The position numbers and the translations under genes are program-made. Below the pieces are notes generated by a model. That model was given only the letters and a program-made list of their open reading frames with translations. It ran no database searches and had not been told where the DNA came from. A stretch of 64,000 bases of DNA. Origin: Streptococcus equi subsp. equi. GTDB lineage: Bacteria; Bacillota; Bacilli; Lactobacillales; Streptococcaceae. Each line of letters opens with the position of its first letter. Positions within the stretch are counted from its first letter, which is position 1. Where the stretch lies: contig LR134389.1 in the NCBI GenBank assembly GCA_900637675.1, positions 2,108,001 to 2,172,000 of the forward strand. The letters are read 5' to 3'. This document shows, in pieces, positions 6,111-15,559 of this stretch.

Positions 6111-7457
6111 ATGAAAAAGAATCAAGTTACCCGATACTCTTTACTTATCCCAGCTGCTTTAATGGCTGCTGGTTTAGCGATGTCAACTAACTCGTCAGTA
6201 GCATTTGCTGATGAATCACCAGCAGTGGATAATCACACTGTAGTCCAACCGAGGTTAGGTGAGGATAAAGATACTGCAGATACAGCTAATCAACAGTTAT
6301 CTGACAGCACTGAGGTGATGGCTGATAAACCAATTACAAAAGCATCAGAAACCGCAAATCCTGTAGCAGCAGCTGATAAATTACCGCTAGACACTAATCA
6401 ATCAGCTGAAGATATTATTGCCGTAAAAAAAGCTTATATCGCCAAAAATACAGGCTTGCCATTAGACAAGATTCAATTATTGGATACTTCAGAGGGTAAG
6501 GCCTTGATGTATCCACATGACGATCATCATCATGTTATTTTATTGGATAAGATTGATGTTTCTAAGCCTTTTGACGATGGGCAGAGTAGTCATCACAGTG
6601 ATCATGCACACCACCATCATGATGATGTTATTGAAGGTAGCTTTGCTTTTACCGCAACAGTTATAGACCCTGAGGGTAAAGTATTATCTGGAAAAGACGT
6701 CCAAGTGGTAGATATAACAAGTGGCAGAAAAACACTTGCGACTGTGACAACAGATGAAAAAGGACAAGCTGTTTTTGACAAGCTTCCTTTAGGAAGAAGT
6801 TTATCAATTTTTGTGAATGGCGTTCCTCAAGGCTATACTGTACGAACAGGTGTTGATGGCGACAAGCATTCAGCTAGCTTTACTGTTGACGGAAAAGGAA
6901 CAGTTGAGCCAGAATACAGTAAAACACCTTTGGTTGTTATCGTTCGTAATGAAGATGCTGAACCTTTATCAGGACAAGAAGTCACTCTAAAGCATAGAGT
7001 AGGTCGTGTGATAGAGAAAGTAACAACAGGAGCTGATGGCAAAGCTGTATTTTCTAAAGGGCTTCTAGATGGCACTTTCTATGAGATTTTTGTCAACGGC
7101 AAAAAGCTTTCTCAAGCTACAACAGGTGAGGAAAGAAGCGTTGCCCTAGATGCTAAAGATATTAAAAAATCAAGTCCACATTCAAAACCACAAGAAGACG
7201 CACCTAAAGTTCCAGAAACCAAACCAGAAACTAAGCCAGAGGCTAAACCACTCAGTCCTGAAAAAGCTGATCAAGCAGGTAAAGTAGCAGCGCCAGCTCA
7301 CACAGCTTCTAAAGCAGCAGCAGCTAAAGCTGAGATGAAGAAAACGACTAATCAATTGCCAGCAACAGGTGAGGCTGTGAACCCATTCTTCACCGCAGCT
7401 GCACTTGCAGTTATGGCTACAGCTGGTGTAGCAGCTATAAAACGTAAGGAAAATTAA
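6111..7457 (+). CDS. Zinc-regulated histidine-rich LPXTG surface protein with histidine-triad motif
   Basis: A 448-residue cell-wall protein. The start at 6111 is chosen over an in-frame ATG 27 bases upstream because AAGGAG lies 6 bases before it. Residues 1-34 form a signal peptide ending near AFA-DES. Residues ~134-140 (PHDDHHHV) match the HxxHxH triad of Pht proteins; a second cluster HHSDHAHHHHDD is at ~161-172. Two Cna-B/prealbumin-like beta domains follow (~182-260 and ~275-345), then a Pro/Lys spacer, LPATG (~418), a membrane span and a KRKEN tail. The AdcR box upstream and the His clusters together point to zinc capture under zinc starvation. Adhesion is an alternative or added role. 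Confidence 0.85.
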   Translation: MKKNQVTRYSLLIPAALMAAGLAMSTNSSVAFADESPAVDNHTVVQPRLGEDKDTADTANQQLSDSTEVMADKPITKASETANPVAAADKLPLDTNQSAEDIIAVKKAYIAKNTGLPLDKIQLLDTSEGKALMYPHDDHHHVILLDKIDVSKPFDDGQSSHHSDHAHHHHDDVIEGSFAFTATVIDPEGKVLSGKDVQVVDITSGRKTLATVTTDEKGQAVFDKLPLGRSLSIFVNGVPQGYTVRTGVDGDKHSASFTVDGKGTVEPEYSKTPLVVIVRNEDAEPLSGQEVTLKHRVGRVIEKVTTGADGKAVFSKGLLDGTFYEIFVNGKKLSQATTGEERSVALDAKDIKKSSPHSKPQEDAPKVPETKPETKPEAKPLSPEKADQAGKVAAPAHTASKAAAAKAEMKKTTNQLPATGEAVNPFFTAAALAVMATAGVAAIKRKEN

Positions 7458-7550
7458 CAAAAGTCAAACTGAGGTCAAAGGCCTTAGAAATCAAGTCCTT
7501 CTCTACCATTTGTCAAGCTGATCAAAGCTTTAGATAAAAATGATTTTTGA

Positions 7551-7582
7551 GACAGTAGTCAAACTTAGACTACTGTCTTTTT
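7551..7582 (+). terminator. Terminator of the histidine-rich protein gene
   Basis: GACAGTAGTC / GACTACTGTC perfect 10-bp stem followed by T5. Confidence 0.9.
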
Positions 7583-7607
7583 GAGGTAAGCATGTGCTCA
7601 GTGTATA

Positions 7608-7637
7608 TAAAAGAGAGGTCAGAAAAGACCTCTCTCT
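7608..7637 (-). terminator. Terminator of the collagen-like gene
   Basis: Minus-strand AGAGAGGTC / GACCTCTCT stem followed by TTTAT. Confidence 0.8.
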
Positions 7638-7692
7638 GGTGTTTGTGATTAGCTGTTAGCTAGTGTCATACAGGAAAGATACAATAACTAGC

Positions 7693-8601
7693 TTAGTCTT
7701 TTTTTCCTTTTAGAGTTAGGACGCCTACGCTAGCGATGACACTAAGAGCTGCAAGGGTGAAGAATGGGTGGTTGATTTCCCCTGTTGCTGGTAGGGCTGC
7801 TTTTTGACCTGTTGGTGCCGCTGATTTGCTTGGTGCTGACTTAGGAGCTGGTGCTTTAGGATTAGATGACTGCTCTGAAGCCTTTGGAGCTTTTGGTGCA
7901 GGAGCCTTTTCAGGTGCTTTTGGAGCTGATGGTTTTGTATCTTTTCCTTGATCACCCTTTGGTTTTTGCTCGCCTTTTTCACCGCGTTGGCCTTGCTCGC
8001 CTTTTTCGCCACGTTGGCCTTGCTCGCCTTTTTCACCGCGTTCGCCCTTGTCTCCCTTTGGTCCGGTTGCTCCGGTATCACCTTTTTCACCTTTAGGACC
8101 AACTGCACCAGTATCACCCTTTTCACCTTTAGGACCTGGAGCACCTGGATCTCCTTTTGGTCCACGTTCTCCAGCTTGTCCGGCTGGGCCTTGCTCACCT
8201 CTTGGTCCGGCTTCGCCCGTATCGCCCTTTGGTCCAGCTGGACCGCGCTCACCAGGGGCACCTGGATCTCCTTTGTCTCCCTTAGGACCTTGAGGGCCAG
8301 TAGGACCTGGAATACCTGGCTTTTGGGCAGCTTCTTCTACTTTTTTATCAATCCCACCAAGTCTAGCTGTTAAATAGGCTTCTAAATCCTCAAAATATCT
8401 TTTTATATCCTCATCATAAATAACATCACCTTCACGAGTATGAAGAAAATAGTCTCTAGGTTCTGGATATTTTAGTGCTGCTGGCTGGTCTGCCTTTACT
8501 GCTTTACCTGCTCCCAGGCTTGCAAGAGCTGCTAAGGCGATAGCTGCTGAGCAGGCACCGTACTTGCGTACCAATCCTGTACGCTTTGTTTTGTTTGTCA
8601 T
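7693..8601 (-). CDS. Collagen-like LPXTG surface protein (Scl family)
   Basis: A 302-residue surface protein. Residues 1-37 are a signal peptide; ~38-92 form a short variable head. There follow 39 uninterrupted Gly-X-Y triplets (~94-210, GIPGPTGPQGPKGDKGDPGA onward) that would form a collagen triple helix, with the tail built of repeated GEQGQRGEK units. A Lys/Pro/Ala wall-spanning region, LPATG (~270), a membrane span and KGKKD complete it. Scl proteins of streptococci bind matrix or plasma proteins and vary in triplet number. The start overlaps a short run of CAAA-type units like those behind phase variation of scl2 in S. pyogenes. Confidence 0.93.
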   Translation of the reverse strand: MTNKTKRTGLVRKYGACSAAIALAALASLGAGKAVKADQPAALKYPEPRDYFLHTREGDVIYDEDIKRYFEDLEAYLTARLGGIDKKVEEAAQKPGIPGPTGPQGPKGDKGDPGAPGERGPAGPKGDTGEAGPRGEQGPAGQAGERGPKGDPGAPGPKGEKGDTGAVGPKGEKGDTGATGPKGDKGERGEKGEQGQRGEKGEQGQRGEKGEQKPKGDQGKDTKPSAPKAPEKAPAPKAPKASEQSSNPKAPAPKSAPSKSAAPTGQKAALPATGEINHPFFTLAALSVIASVGVLTLKGKKD

Positions 8602-8716
8602 CTTTCTCTCCTTTGATGATATAATAATTATGGTTGTCTAATATCTCCAAAGAAGATTTTAACATGTTGATTACTCATGAGAAATAGCTGCTGGCTAGTT
8701 TGTCTCCGAGGTTTTG

Positions 8717-8729
8717 TTTTTTTTTTTTT
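8717..8729 (+). repeat. T13 homopolymer upstream of the collagen-like gene
   Basis: Thirteen T on the plus strand (A13 on the coding strand), 116-128 bases before the scl start. It could change length by slippage and alter promoter activity. Confidence 0.8.
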
Positions 8730-8798
8730 AATGAAAGGGTTAATTATCTGATTTTGTTGCTGTCATCACCTATAATAGCTGGATCAAGGCTAGACTTG

Positions 8799-9377
8799 TC
8801 AGACTAGAAACTCATTAAGCCCAAGCAGCTTGTCACCATCAAAGCTAGCTCTGACTATCCAAGGAAAGACATGCTTATATCGGTCGAAATCCTCAAAACC
8901 AAAGTCTGGTTGATAGTAGTTGATAAGGGTTGACAGTGCTGTGCCATGTGTGCCAATGACTACTGTCTTGCCTTTTGCTTCTTTTAAAATACGGTTAAGA
9001 GCTGCTATATTTCTGTCTTGTACCTCTTGCAGGCTTTCGCCTGTCGGCAATTTAAAGGTAAAATCGTCCCACTGCTTTTTGGCTGTGTCGACAAAGTCTT
9101 CTATCCAAGCATCAGCTAGCTTACGCTCTCTCAAATCGTCAATCAGCTTAATTTCCATTGCCCTACTAGCTGCTAGTGGGGCAATGGTGTCAATAGAGCG
9201 TTTATAGGGACTGGAATAAAAGGCGTCAATCGACACCTCTGCTAGTTGCCTAACCAGGTCTTGGCTCGCCTTAACCCCATGCTCGGAGAGCTCTCTAGTC
9301 ACGTCGTTGTGGTTTTGATAGTTAGGCTCTGCGTGGCGGATAAAATAAACCTGCGTTATCGTGTCAACCTTTGGCAT
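8799..9377 (-). CDS. Histidine phosphatase family protein (phosphoglycerate mutase-like)
   Basis: A 193-residue cytoplasmic hydrolase. The catalytic RHAEP motif (VYFIRHAEP, residues ~10-18) holds the phosphorylated His; YSSPYKRSIDT supplies the Arg of the pocket, and VIGTHGTALS carries the second His. This is the phosphoglycerate mutase-like phosphatase layout; the substrate cannot be told. The start at 9377 gives the usual family length. An in-frame ATG at 9416 would overlap the upstream peptidase gene by 11 bases and is the alternative. It follows the S66 peptidase gene, probably in one operon. Confidence 0.85.
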   Translation of the reverse strand: MPKVDTITQVYFIRHAEPNYQNHNDVTRELSEHGVKASQDLVRQLAEVSIDAFYSSPYKRSIDTIAPLAASRAMEIKLIDDLRERKLADAWIEDFVDTAKKQWDDFTFKLPTGESLQEVQDRNIAALNRILKEAKGKTVVIGTHGTALSTLINYYQPDFGFEDFDRYKHVFPWIVRASFDGDKLLGLNEFLV

Positions 9378-9405
9378 AGACTCTCTCACTTTCTGTTTTG
9401 ATTTG

Positions 9406-10458
9406 TTAGACGTCATTTTGGTCTGTATGCTCATCAGGGACAAATCGAATGACCTGCTCTTTGGCATCAACCACAGCCATGACACCAAAGGGAACAATGG
9501 CTCTTGGGGTAGCATGGCCAACATTGACATTGTAAAGAATGGGGATATCATTATCAACAACAGCTAGCAGCTGCTGCTTATAGTCGTCATAGTAGCTGTT
9601 GTCTATCGGCTTTCCAACCAATAATCCAGAGATCACCGAAAAAATCCCTGTTGCTTTGAGGGTTTCAAGCATTCGGCGGTATTGAGCTGGATCTGACTTG
9701 TCTTCACTGGTTTCTAGAAGCAAGAGCCTGCCTGCCCAGTCAGACAGATCTGGAAAGAGCTGGTATTGCTCACAGAGCTTAGCGCTATCTGAACACTTTG
9801 ACGAATCCAATAGTTTATAAAGTGACTCTAAACACCCACCTAGTATCTCTCCCTTGAATAAGGACGGACCTTTTAATAGTTCAAAGCCTTGATTGCGATG
9901 AGCTATTCTCTGTGTCCCAAGGCTGTTTGCACTAAAGTCAGTCCGCTCCTCATACCACTTCTCACTAGGTCTGATCTCAGCGATAGTTCCTGTCTCAAGA
10001 AGCTCTTTAAAATAAGCCAGCGAGTAAGGCAGCATGTCATCAGCCAGCTCACAAATATCGGCAAGAAAGGACTGACCATAAAAGGTTTTAATACCAAGCT
10101 TATGAAGCATCAAGTGGTTGATCGTGGTGTCAGAAAATCCAAGAAAGACCTTTTGATTGACAACATCTTGTAGCTGATGTTCGATAAACAGATAGGGCAA
10201 GAGGCGATAGGTATCCACCCCACCAATGGCACACAAAATCATGTCAATAGACGGATCTGCAAAGGCCTGAATCATATCTGCTGCCCTTGCTTCAGGGTGC
10301 TGATCAAAATAGTCTATGCCCTTTAAAGCATTTGGGAGTATCGTTACCTCTAAGCCTAGCTGTTTTAAACGGGCTAAGCCTAAATCCAATTCGTGCTTGA
10401 CATTAGCCTCGCCAAGCATACCACTAGACAAGCTGACAATACCAATCTTCCGAATCAT
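9406..10458 (-). CDS. S66 family peptidase (LD-carboxypeptidase / MccF-like)
   Basis: A 350-residue serine peptidase. The nucleophile lies in FLGFSDTT (~residue 117), the catalytic Glu in GEILGGCLES (~216), and the His in NVGHATPR (~313), the Ser-Glu-His set of LD-carboxypeptidases and MccF. Members trim peptidoglycan tetrapeptides or cleave self-immunity substrates such as microcin C. It lacks a signal peptide, so action in the cytoplasm, on recycled muropeptides or peptide antibiotics, is likely. It is first in an operon with the phosphatase gene. Confidence 0.88.
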   Translation of the reverse strand: MIRKIGIVSLSSGMLGEANVKHELDLGLARLKQLGLEVTILPNALKGIDYFDQHPEARAADMIQAFADPSIDMILCAIGGVDTYRLLPYLFIEHQLQDVVNQKVFLGFSDTTINHLMLHKLGIKTFYGQSFLADICELADDMLPYSLAYFKELLETGTIAEIRPSEKWYEERTDFSANSLGTQRIAHRNQGFELLKGPSLFKGEILGGCLESLYKLLDSSKCSDSAKLCEQYQLFPDLSDWAGRLLLLETSEDKSDPAQYRRMLETLKATGIFSVISGLLVGKPIDNSYYDDYKQQLLAVVDNDIPILYNVNVGHATPRAIVPFGVMAVVDAKEQVIRFVPDEHTDQNDV

Positions 10459-10964
10459 AGCTAACCTCCTTAAAAAGTTGTTGTGTCATTATACCACAAT
10501 AATGGCTAGGCTGATAGCCTCTAATACATACTGTTAATAGCGATACCAAAAAAAACTAGCCCTTACTTTGATTAGCTTTTTCTATTACTGTAGCGGTTGA
10601 ATTAAGAGCTAATAGATGAGGAAGCATTTGCTCTGTCAGCTATAAAGCTAAGCTACTGTAATGACAAGAAATAGGTGGCACAGCAAAGCTGCTGACTGGT
10701 ATGTTCTCATAAATCAGATATAGAATAATGACTACCAGTAGCCTATACTGATAGCCATTATTGATTAGATTTACGACTTTTTAAATGATTTGGAGGGGCC
10801 AGCTTGCCCTGAGAATGAGCCTTTAGCAGTAAAGAACCTCTCTTACCACAGCAAGAGGAACACCTCTAACAGTTGAATTAAGGCTAAGGTAGGTACAATC
10901 CTTTGGTCAAGAGCTACCAGCAATAGGCTCCTGATAAGGCTAAGAGAACTTTAGCAGTTCTGCA
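10459..10964. other. Intergenic region without a recognisable gene
   Basis: About 500 bases between two minus-strand genes. The related strings GCGGTTGAATTAAGAGCTAA (10589-10608) and ACAGTTGAATTAAGGCTAAG (10870-10889) suggest a decayed short repeat. No convincing frame, RNA or strong terminator was seen. Confidence 0.5.
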
Positions 10965-12056
10965 TTAAGTTCTGCTGCAAACGTAAGCATCTACAGCAAC
11001 AAGCGCTGAGGCAACGTCCTCTGCTGTGATGGTAAATGGCATTTGGTGAATGGTTTCTCCTGCCATGGTTGCTTGACGCCCTATTTTTAAGAAATCCTCT
11101 TCGGTGGCGGTGTCTAAATGCATTTCTTTTAGGGTTGTCGGCATTCCGATAGCCTGATAAAAGTCAACGTAGCGGTCAATTTCTTCTCTTGATTTATTTT
11201 CGAGGAAAAGCTGTGTTAGGGTGCCATAGGCCACCTTTTCACCATGAGTGAGGTGATGAATGTCACCTGTCAAAGCTGTAAAGCCATTGTGAATAGCATG
11301 AGCAGCAGCAAGTCCTGCACTTTCAAAGCCAAGACCACTTAATAAGGTATTAGCCTCAATCACATTTTCTAAAGCTGGAGTAACGACCTTTTTCTCACAG
11401 CTAGCCATTGCCTTGAGACCGTCAGCAAACAGGGTACGCTCGCAGGCCTCAGCAATAGCAAGTCCTGCCAAGGTTTGGTTGCCGCCTGCCATCGTGTCAC
11501 CATTTTTTTGCATAACCGCACGCGCTTCTACCCAAGTGGCTAGACCATCAGCAATACCTGAAGCCAGCAAGCGCTTTGGTGCTTGACAGATAACCTGAGT
11601 ATCAACCAAGACAAGCTCAGGATTTTTAGCATAGAAAATGTATTTTTCAAAGGCGCCCTCATCTGTGTAAATCACTGATAGGGCTGATGTTGGAGCATCA
11701 GTGGAGGCAATGGTTGGAGCGATAATCACTGGTATCTCCAAGATGTCAGCGATTGCCTTGGCACTGTCAATGGTCTTGCCTCCGCCAAGTCCGATAATGA
11801 CATCATTATCATTTTCTCTAGCAATGGCAACGACACGATTAATCTCATTATCAGACGCTTCGCCATTAAAGGCTACGTGAACAGGTGGTAGACCATGCTC
11901 ACTTAAATAGCCCTCAAAACGTTCTCCGACAATGCCGTAAACAATATCATCACAGAGCAATACCGGCTTTTGCCCTAGCTTTTTGATGATGTCACTATTG
12001 GTAAATAAGGCATTTTTCCCTTGAATATAGCGTGATGGACTTGCAAATACTTTCAT
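10965..12056 (-). CDS. gldA: Glycerol dehydrogenase (iron/zinc-type)
   Basis: A 363-residue NAD-dependent dehydrogenase that interconverts glycerol and dihydroxyacetone. The nucleotide loop GLGGGKTIDSAKA is at residues ~93-105 and the APTIASTDAPTSA segment at ~117-129. Metal ligands are Asp in ASGIADG (~172) and His in AAAHAIHNG and HHLTHGEKV (~255 and ~272). Length and motifs are intact. It is the last gene of the Pfl2 locus (pflD, fsa, gldA); because fsa and the activase are broken, it may work on its own now. Confidence 0.95.
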   Translation of the reverse strand: MKVFASPSRYIQGKNALFTNSDIIKKLGQKPVLLCDDIVYGIVGERFEGYLSEHGLPPVHVAFNGEASDNEINRVVAIARENDNDVIIGLGGGKTIDSAKAIADILEIPVIIAPTIASTDAPTSALSVIYTDEGAFEKYIFYAKNPELVLVDTQVICQAPKRLLASGIADGLATWVEARAVMQKNGDTMAGGNQTLAGLAIAEACERTLFADGLKAMASCEKKVVTPALENVIEANTLLSGLGFESAGLAAAHAIHNGFTALTGDIHHLTHGEKVAYGTLTQLFLENKSREEIDRYVDFYQAIGMPTTLKEMHLDTATEEDFLKIGRQATMAGETIHQMPFTITAEDVASALVAVDAYVCSRT

Positions 12057-12180
12057 GATGTTCCTCTTTCTAAATCAGATTTTTGACGCTTCTCACCATC
12101 TAAGAGTGAGCAAGACTAGTCTAGCTATGCTGATAGAAGCGTCCCTGCTCTTGCTCATATAACGATGGGTTAGATGGCTT

Positions 12181-12848
12181 TTAAATAGTTTGACGATGAT
12201 GAATGGCTTGCCAATCCTTGCCAAAATCATCTACAGCCTTTTGGATAGATGGCATCGCAAAGCCTGCCTCAAAGACATCTGGACCAGCAGTGATGGCCTG
12301 AGCACCCAAAGCAAAGGCTCGGTTGACCTGAGCTACATTTTTGAAGCTCGCTGCCAAGATTTTACTATCAGAGCATTCACGATCAATGGCCTCTGCCAGC
12401 TGGCCAATCACAGCCTCCGGATCAATATTGAGGTTTTCCATGCGATTGTAGTAAGGTGCCAGATAATCTGCTCCTGCTTCGATGGCCAGTAAGCCTTGGA
12501 AGGTAGTATAGATGGCTGTAGCTGTGATATGGTAGCCCTCTGCCTTTAGGGTTTTGATCGCTGTGAGTCCCTCTGTTGTCACAGGAACCTTTACATAAAT
12601 ACTATCACCACATTGCTGACGAATAGCCGCAGCGTCCTTTAAAATACCTTCATAATCCTGTGCCACGACTTGCACATGAATAGAGGCCTTATCTCCAATG
12701 ATCGCACGAACCTCTCTAATGCGTTCAAAAAATCAATATCTCCCTCTTTTTTAGCAATTGAAGGATTTGAGGTTACCCCTGCAAGGGGTAAAATGCGATT
12801 CCACTTTTTAATAGCCTCTAGATTTAGAGTATCTAGCATGTATTCCAT
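12181..12848 (-). pseudogene. fsa: Fructose-6-phosphate aldolase / transaldolase-like, frameshifted in a T6 tract
   Basis: A ~222-residue class I aldolase (MipB/TalC type). The N-terminal part [20 protein letters not shown]...[13 protein letters not shown] is in one frame; the rest ([21 protein letters not shown]...) is in another. The Schiff-base lysine is in YVKVPVT and the active-site region continues [12 protein letters not shown]. The break is at 12727-12732, where the coding strand reads GAT-TTT-TTG-AAC; one more T restores DFFERIRE. The slippery T-TTT-TTG is in phase for a -1 shift. It lies between pflD and gldA, the conserved streptococcal order. As read, only the first ~30 residues are native. 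Confidence 0.88.
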
Positions 12849-12862
12849 AAGTAATTGTTCTC

Positions 12863-15280
12863 CTATAGTGTGTGTTCGGTACGTTCGATGATATCGTCCT
12901 GAGTGGCTTTTGATAAAACATTAAAGAAGGCTGAATAGCCTGCCACACGCACAATCAAGTCGCGGTGCTTTTCAGGATTCTTTTGAGCATCAATAAGCGT
13001 TTCACGTGAGACGACGTTGTATTGAATATGATAGCCATGTAGCCTGTTAAAGAAGGTCCGAAGCAGAGCCATCAGCTTCATCTTGTCTTCTTCTTTTGCT
13101 AGTGTCTGAGGATTAACCTTTTGGTTGAGTAAGACCCCACCTACAATTTCATCTGTTGGCAATTTGGCAACGGATTTCAAAACAGAAGTTGGTCCTTTTT
13201 TATCCATACTGTGCTCTGGTGAGCAGCCCTCAGCAAGCGGTGTTCCTGCATGACGCCCATCTGGGGTAGCTAAGGTTCCCTTACCTTGGCCGACATTAGC
13301 TGAAATAGATGAGGTGCCTGAGTAGCGAATACCACCAATCGGACCACGTCCGTAGCGCGTATTAGGGTATTTAGCAATTTCATCAATGTAGGTATCATAG
13401 GCTTCAACCACTAAGCTATCAGCATAGTCATCATCATTACCATATTTTGGTGCATCGTTAATCAGCATTTGACGGATCTCTTCACCACGCTCACCTGCAA
13501 AGTCTGTTTCTAGAGCATGCCAGAGCTCATCAGTGGTTAGGCGACCCTCCTCAAACACCAATTTTTTCAGTGCAGCTAGGGAATCAGACAGGTTAGCAAT
13601 CCCCACCTGCAAGCCTGAGATGTAGTCATAGACTGCTCCACCTTCTTTGAGCGTCTTGCCTCGGCCGATACAATCATCGGTCAATGCAGAGCAAAGAATG
13701 TCTGGCACCTCTCGTTCAAGCCCAAGGTCAATGGCATTTTCTACGATGACACTCATGCGAGTGATTTCACGCAGAGTCGCGTCCCAAGCTGCCTTTAGCT
13801 CGTCATAAGAGGTCATATCCTTGAAGTGACCATGTCCTGTTGCAAAGCGCTTACCCGAAGCTGGGTCAATACCATCATTCATGGTGATAAGCAAAATCTT
13901 CGGAAAGTTAATGTAGCTCATACCAGTACAGCGATAGCCCCATTTACCTGGAACGGCTGTCTCAACGCAGCCAATTGCTGAATAATCATAGGCGTCTTCT
14001 TCAAGGACACCCTTTTTGATAAAGGACGGAATGATGATTTCATCGTTGTTCATAGCTGGCATACCAAAGCCAAGCTTCATAACCTCAATGCATTCATTCA
14101 TAAAACGATTATCCAAGCCCTTGTGATATCGAACGGTTAGGTTTGGTTGTGGTAATTTGGTTTGAGCCACACTGCGAAGCACTAGGTAGGATAGAGGATT
14201 TACAGCGTCCTGCTTATCTCTGGTTTGCCCACCAATGGTGACATTTTGATACAGCGGACTACCTGCTGATGAGAAGGTATGAGCCTGACTGCGTACCTTA
14301 TTGATGGTCAGAGTCTTTATCCAAAGGTTAATCAAGCGCTCAACGATAGAATCCTCTGTTTCACGACCAGCCTCCAAATCAGCCTTGGCATATGGATACA
14401 TGTATTGATCAAATCGGCCATAAGAAAGAGAATGCCCATTTGACTCAATCTGAAGAATACACTGGATAAACCAAACTGATTGGACCGCTTCAGCAAAGGT
14501 TTCCGCCGGCTGGTAAGGCACCTTGTCACAGATACGCGCGATTTCAAGCAATTCTGCCTGACGCTCTGGATTAGCTGTTTTGGCCAGCTCACGCGCCAAT
14601 TTGGCATAGCGCTCTGCATAAGCCTTAACCGCAGCAATCACAATCAGAACAGAATCATAAAAATGGTACTTATCAATGCTTTCAGGAATAGTCAAATCAA
14701 GCGCAGCCTTGGCAGCACGAGTCCGTTCCTCAAAGCCCTTCAAGCCAACCTCTAATAGCTTTTGGTAATTGACAGCTAAATGGGCATCTCCTGAATTCAT
14801 CTTGCCTTCCATGCCAAAGAAGCCAGTTTCCATATAAACCTGAACCTCTTTCGGCAGCAAGACACCACAGCGGGCCCGCAAATTGTTATTTTCCCAGAAG
14901 GGTGCAAGCTCGCGAAGCTGCTGCTTGGTTTCTTCAGTGATGTAAAACACATCGCCATCACGCTTTTCAAAAAGGTCAAGCTCATTTAGGACAAATTCAA
15001 GAGTGTACTCTGGAAAGATAGGTGCATCCTTGTTAGAAGACGCCTGATTACCAGCAATCAAGCTTTCGTCCTCAATGTAGATGGTCATGTTTTCCAAAAT
15101 ATTTTGCAGCATGTAAGCGCGTTTTAGATTAGATGGCTTGTTTTGGTGTTTTTGGTAAGCCTCTGTTGCTAAAATAGCACGCTCAGCATCAATATAAGGC
15201 TTTTTATCTAGAACTGCCTCACGATAGCGGTGCATTCTTTCTGTTAATGTACCAAAATAGGGATTCTTTGCTTCAGTCAT
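12863..15280 (-). CDS. pflD: Glycyl radical enzyme annotated as PflD (dehydratase/lyase type)
   Basis: An 805-residue oxygen-sensitive glycyl radical enzyme. The radical glycine is in RVAGYSAFF (~residue 781). The active-site cysteine is in SAIGCVETA (~432): a single Cys followed by Val-Glu, as in glycerol/diol dehydratase and C-N lyase members, not the tandem Cys-Cys of pyruvate formate-lyase. So the common name formate acetyltransferase 2 is probably wrong in chemistry. Its activase (19632-20404) is frameshifted, so the enzyme could work only if another activase serves it. The upstream region holds a DeoR-like palindrome and a SorC-type site. Confidence 0.9.
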   Translation of the reverse strand: MTEAKNPYFGTLTERMHRYREAVLDKKPYIDAERAILATEAYQKHQNKPSNLKRAYMLQNILENMTIYIEDESLIAGNQASSNKDAPIFPEYTLEFVLNELDLFEKRDGDVFYITEETKQQLRELAPFWENNNLRARCGVLLPKEVQVYMETGFFGMEGKMNSGDAHLAVNYQKLLEVGLKGFEERTRAAKAALDLTIPESIDKYHFYDSVLIVIAAVKAYAERYAKLARELAKTANPERQAELLEIARICDKVPYQPAETFAEAVQSVWFIQCILQIESNGHSLSYGRFDQYMYPYAKADLEAGRETEDSIVERLINLWIKTLTINKVRSQAHTFSSAGSPLYQNVTIGGQTRDKQDAVNPLSYLVLRSVAQTKLPQPNLTVRYHKGLDNRFMNECIEVMKLGFGMPAMNNDEIIIPSFIKKGVLEEDAYDYSAIGCVETAVPGKWGYRCTGMSYINFPKILLITMNDGIDPASGKRFATGHGHFKDMTSYDELKAAWDATLREITRMSVIVENAIDLGLEREVPDILCSALTDDCIGRGKTLKEGGAVYDYISGLQVGIANLSDSLAALKKLVFEEGRLTTDELWHALETDFAGERGEEIRQMLINDAPKYGNDDDYADSLVVEAYDTYIDEIAKYPNTRYGRGPIGGIRYSGTSSISANVGQGKGTLATPDGRHAGTPLAEGCSPEHSMDKKGPTSVLKSVAKLPTDEIVGGVLLNQKVNPQTLAKEEDKMKLMALLRTFFNRLHGYHIQYNVVSRETLIDAQKNPEKHRDLIVRVAGYSAFFNVLSKATQDDIIERTEHTL

Positions 15281-15299
15281 ATTAGGCCTCCTTTGTTTC

Positions 15300-15328
15300 T
15301 TACGAAATTAAATTACTTTCTTTCGTAA
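15300..15328 (-). promoter_or_regulatory. Palindromic operator before pflD, probably DeoR
   Basis: TTACGAAA (15300-15307) and TTTCGTAA (15321-15328) are perfect inverted arms just downstream of a minus-strand TAAAAT -10. The half-site TTCGTAATT recurs at the pflC promoter (19569-19577), beside the deoR gene. Confidence 0.6.
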
Positions 15329-15392
15329 TTATTTTACCATATTTAAAACATTTTGCCTATCATATCCATAGCATTCAGCTATTCATTTAAAG

Positions 15393-15408
15393 TTGCACTA
15401 TCGTGCAA
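15393..15408. promoter_or_regulatory. Candidate SorC-family operator before pflD
   Basis: TTGCACTATCGTGCAA is a perfect palindrome. GCACTATYGTGCAAAA recurs before the PTS genes (17682-17697), and a SorC regulator is encoded in the same locus. Confidence 0.6.
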
Positions 15409-15559
15409 AAATAGACTTGTCTAAGAGTCTCTTTCAAAAAACCACCTCATTGAGATGGTTACGTGAAGAAATCCTCCTTCTCTAAGCCCTTCTCTAGGAA
15501 TGCTATAGCTAGTGACTAAAGACTGTTTTTAAGTCATGGTGATTGATATCAGCATACTG

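Noticed and set aside
7866..8373. Several plus-strand and frame-shifted open frames across the collagen-like gene
   Set aside because: They are antisense or alternate-frame shadows of the Gly-X-Y repeat; their low-complexity sequence follows from the repeat.
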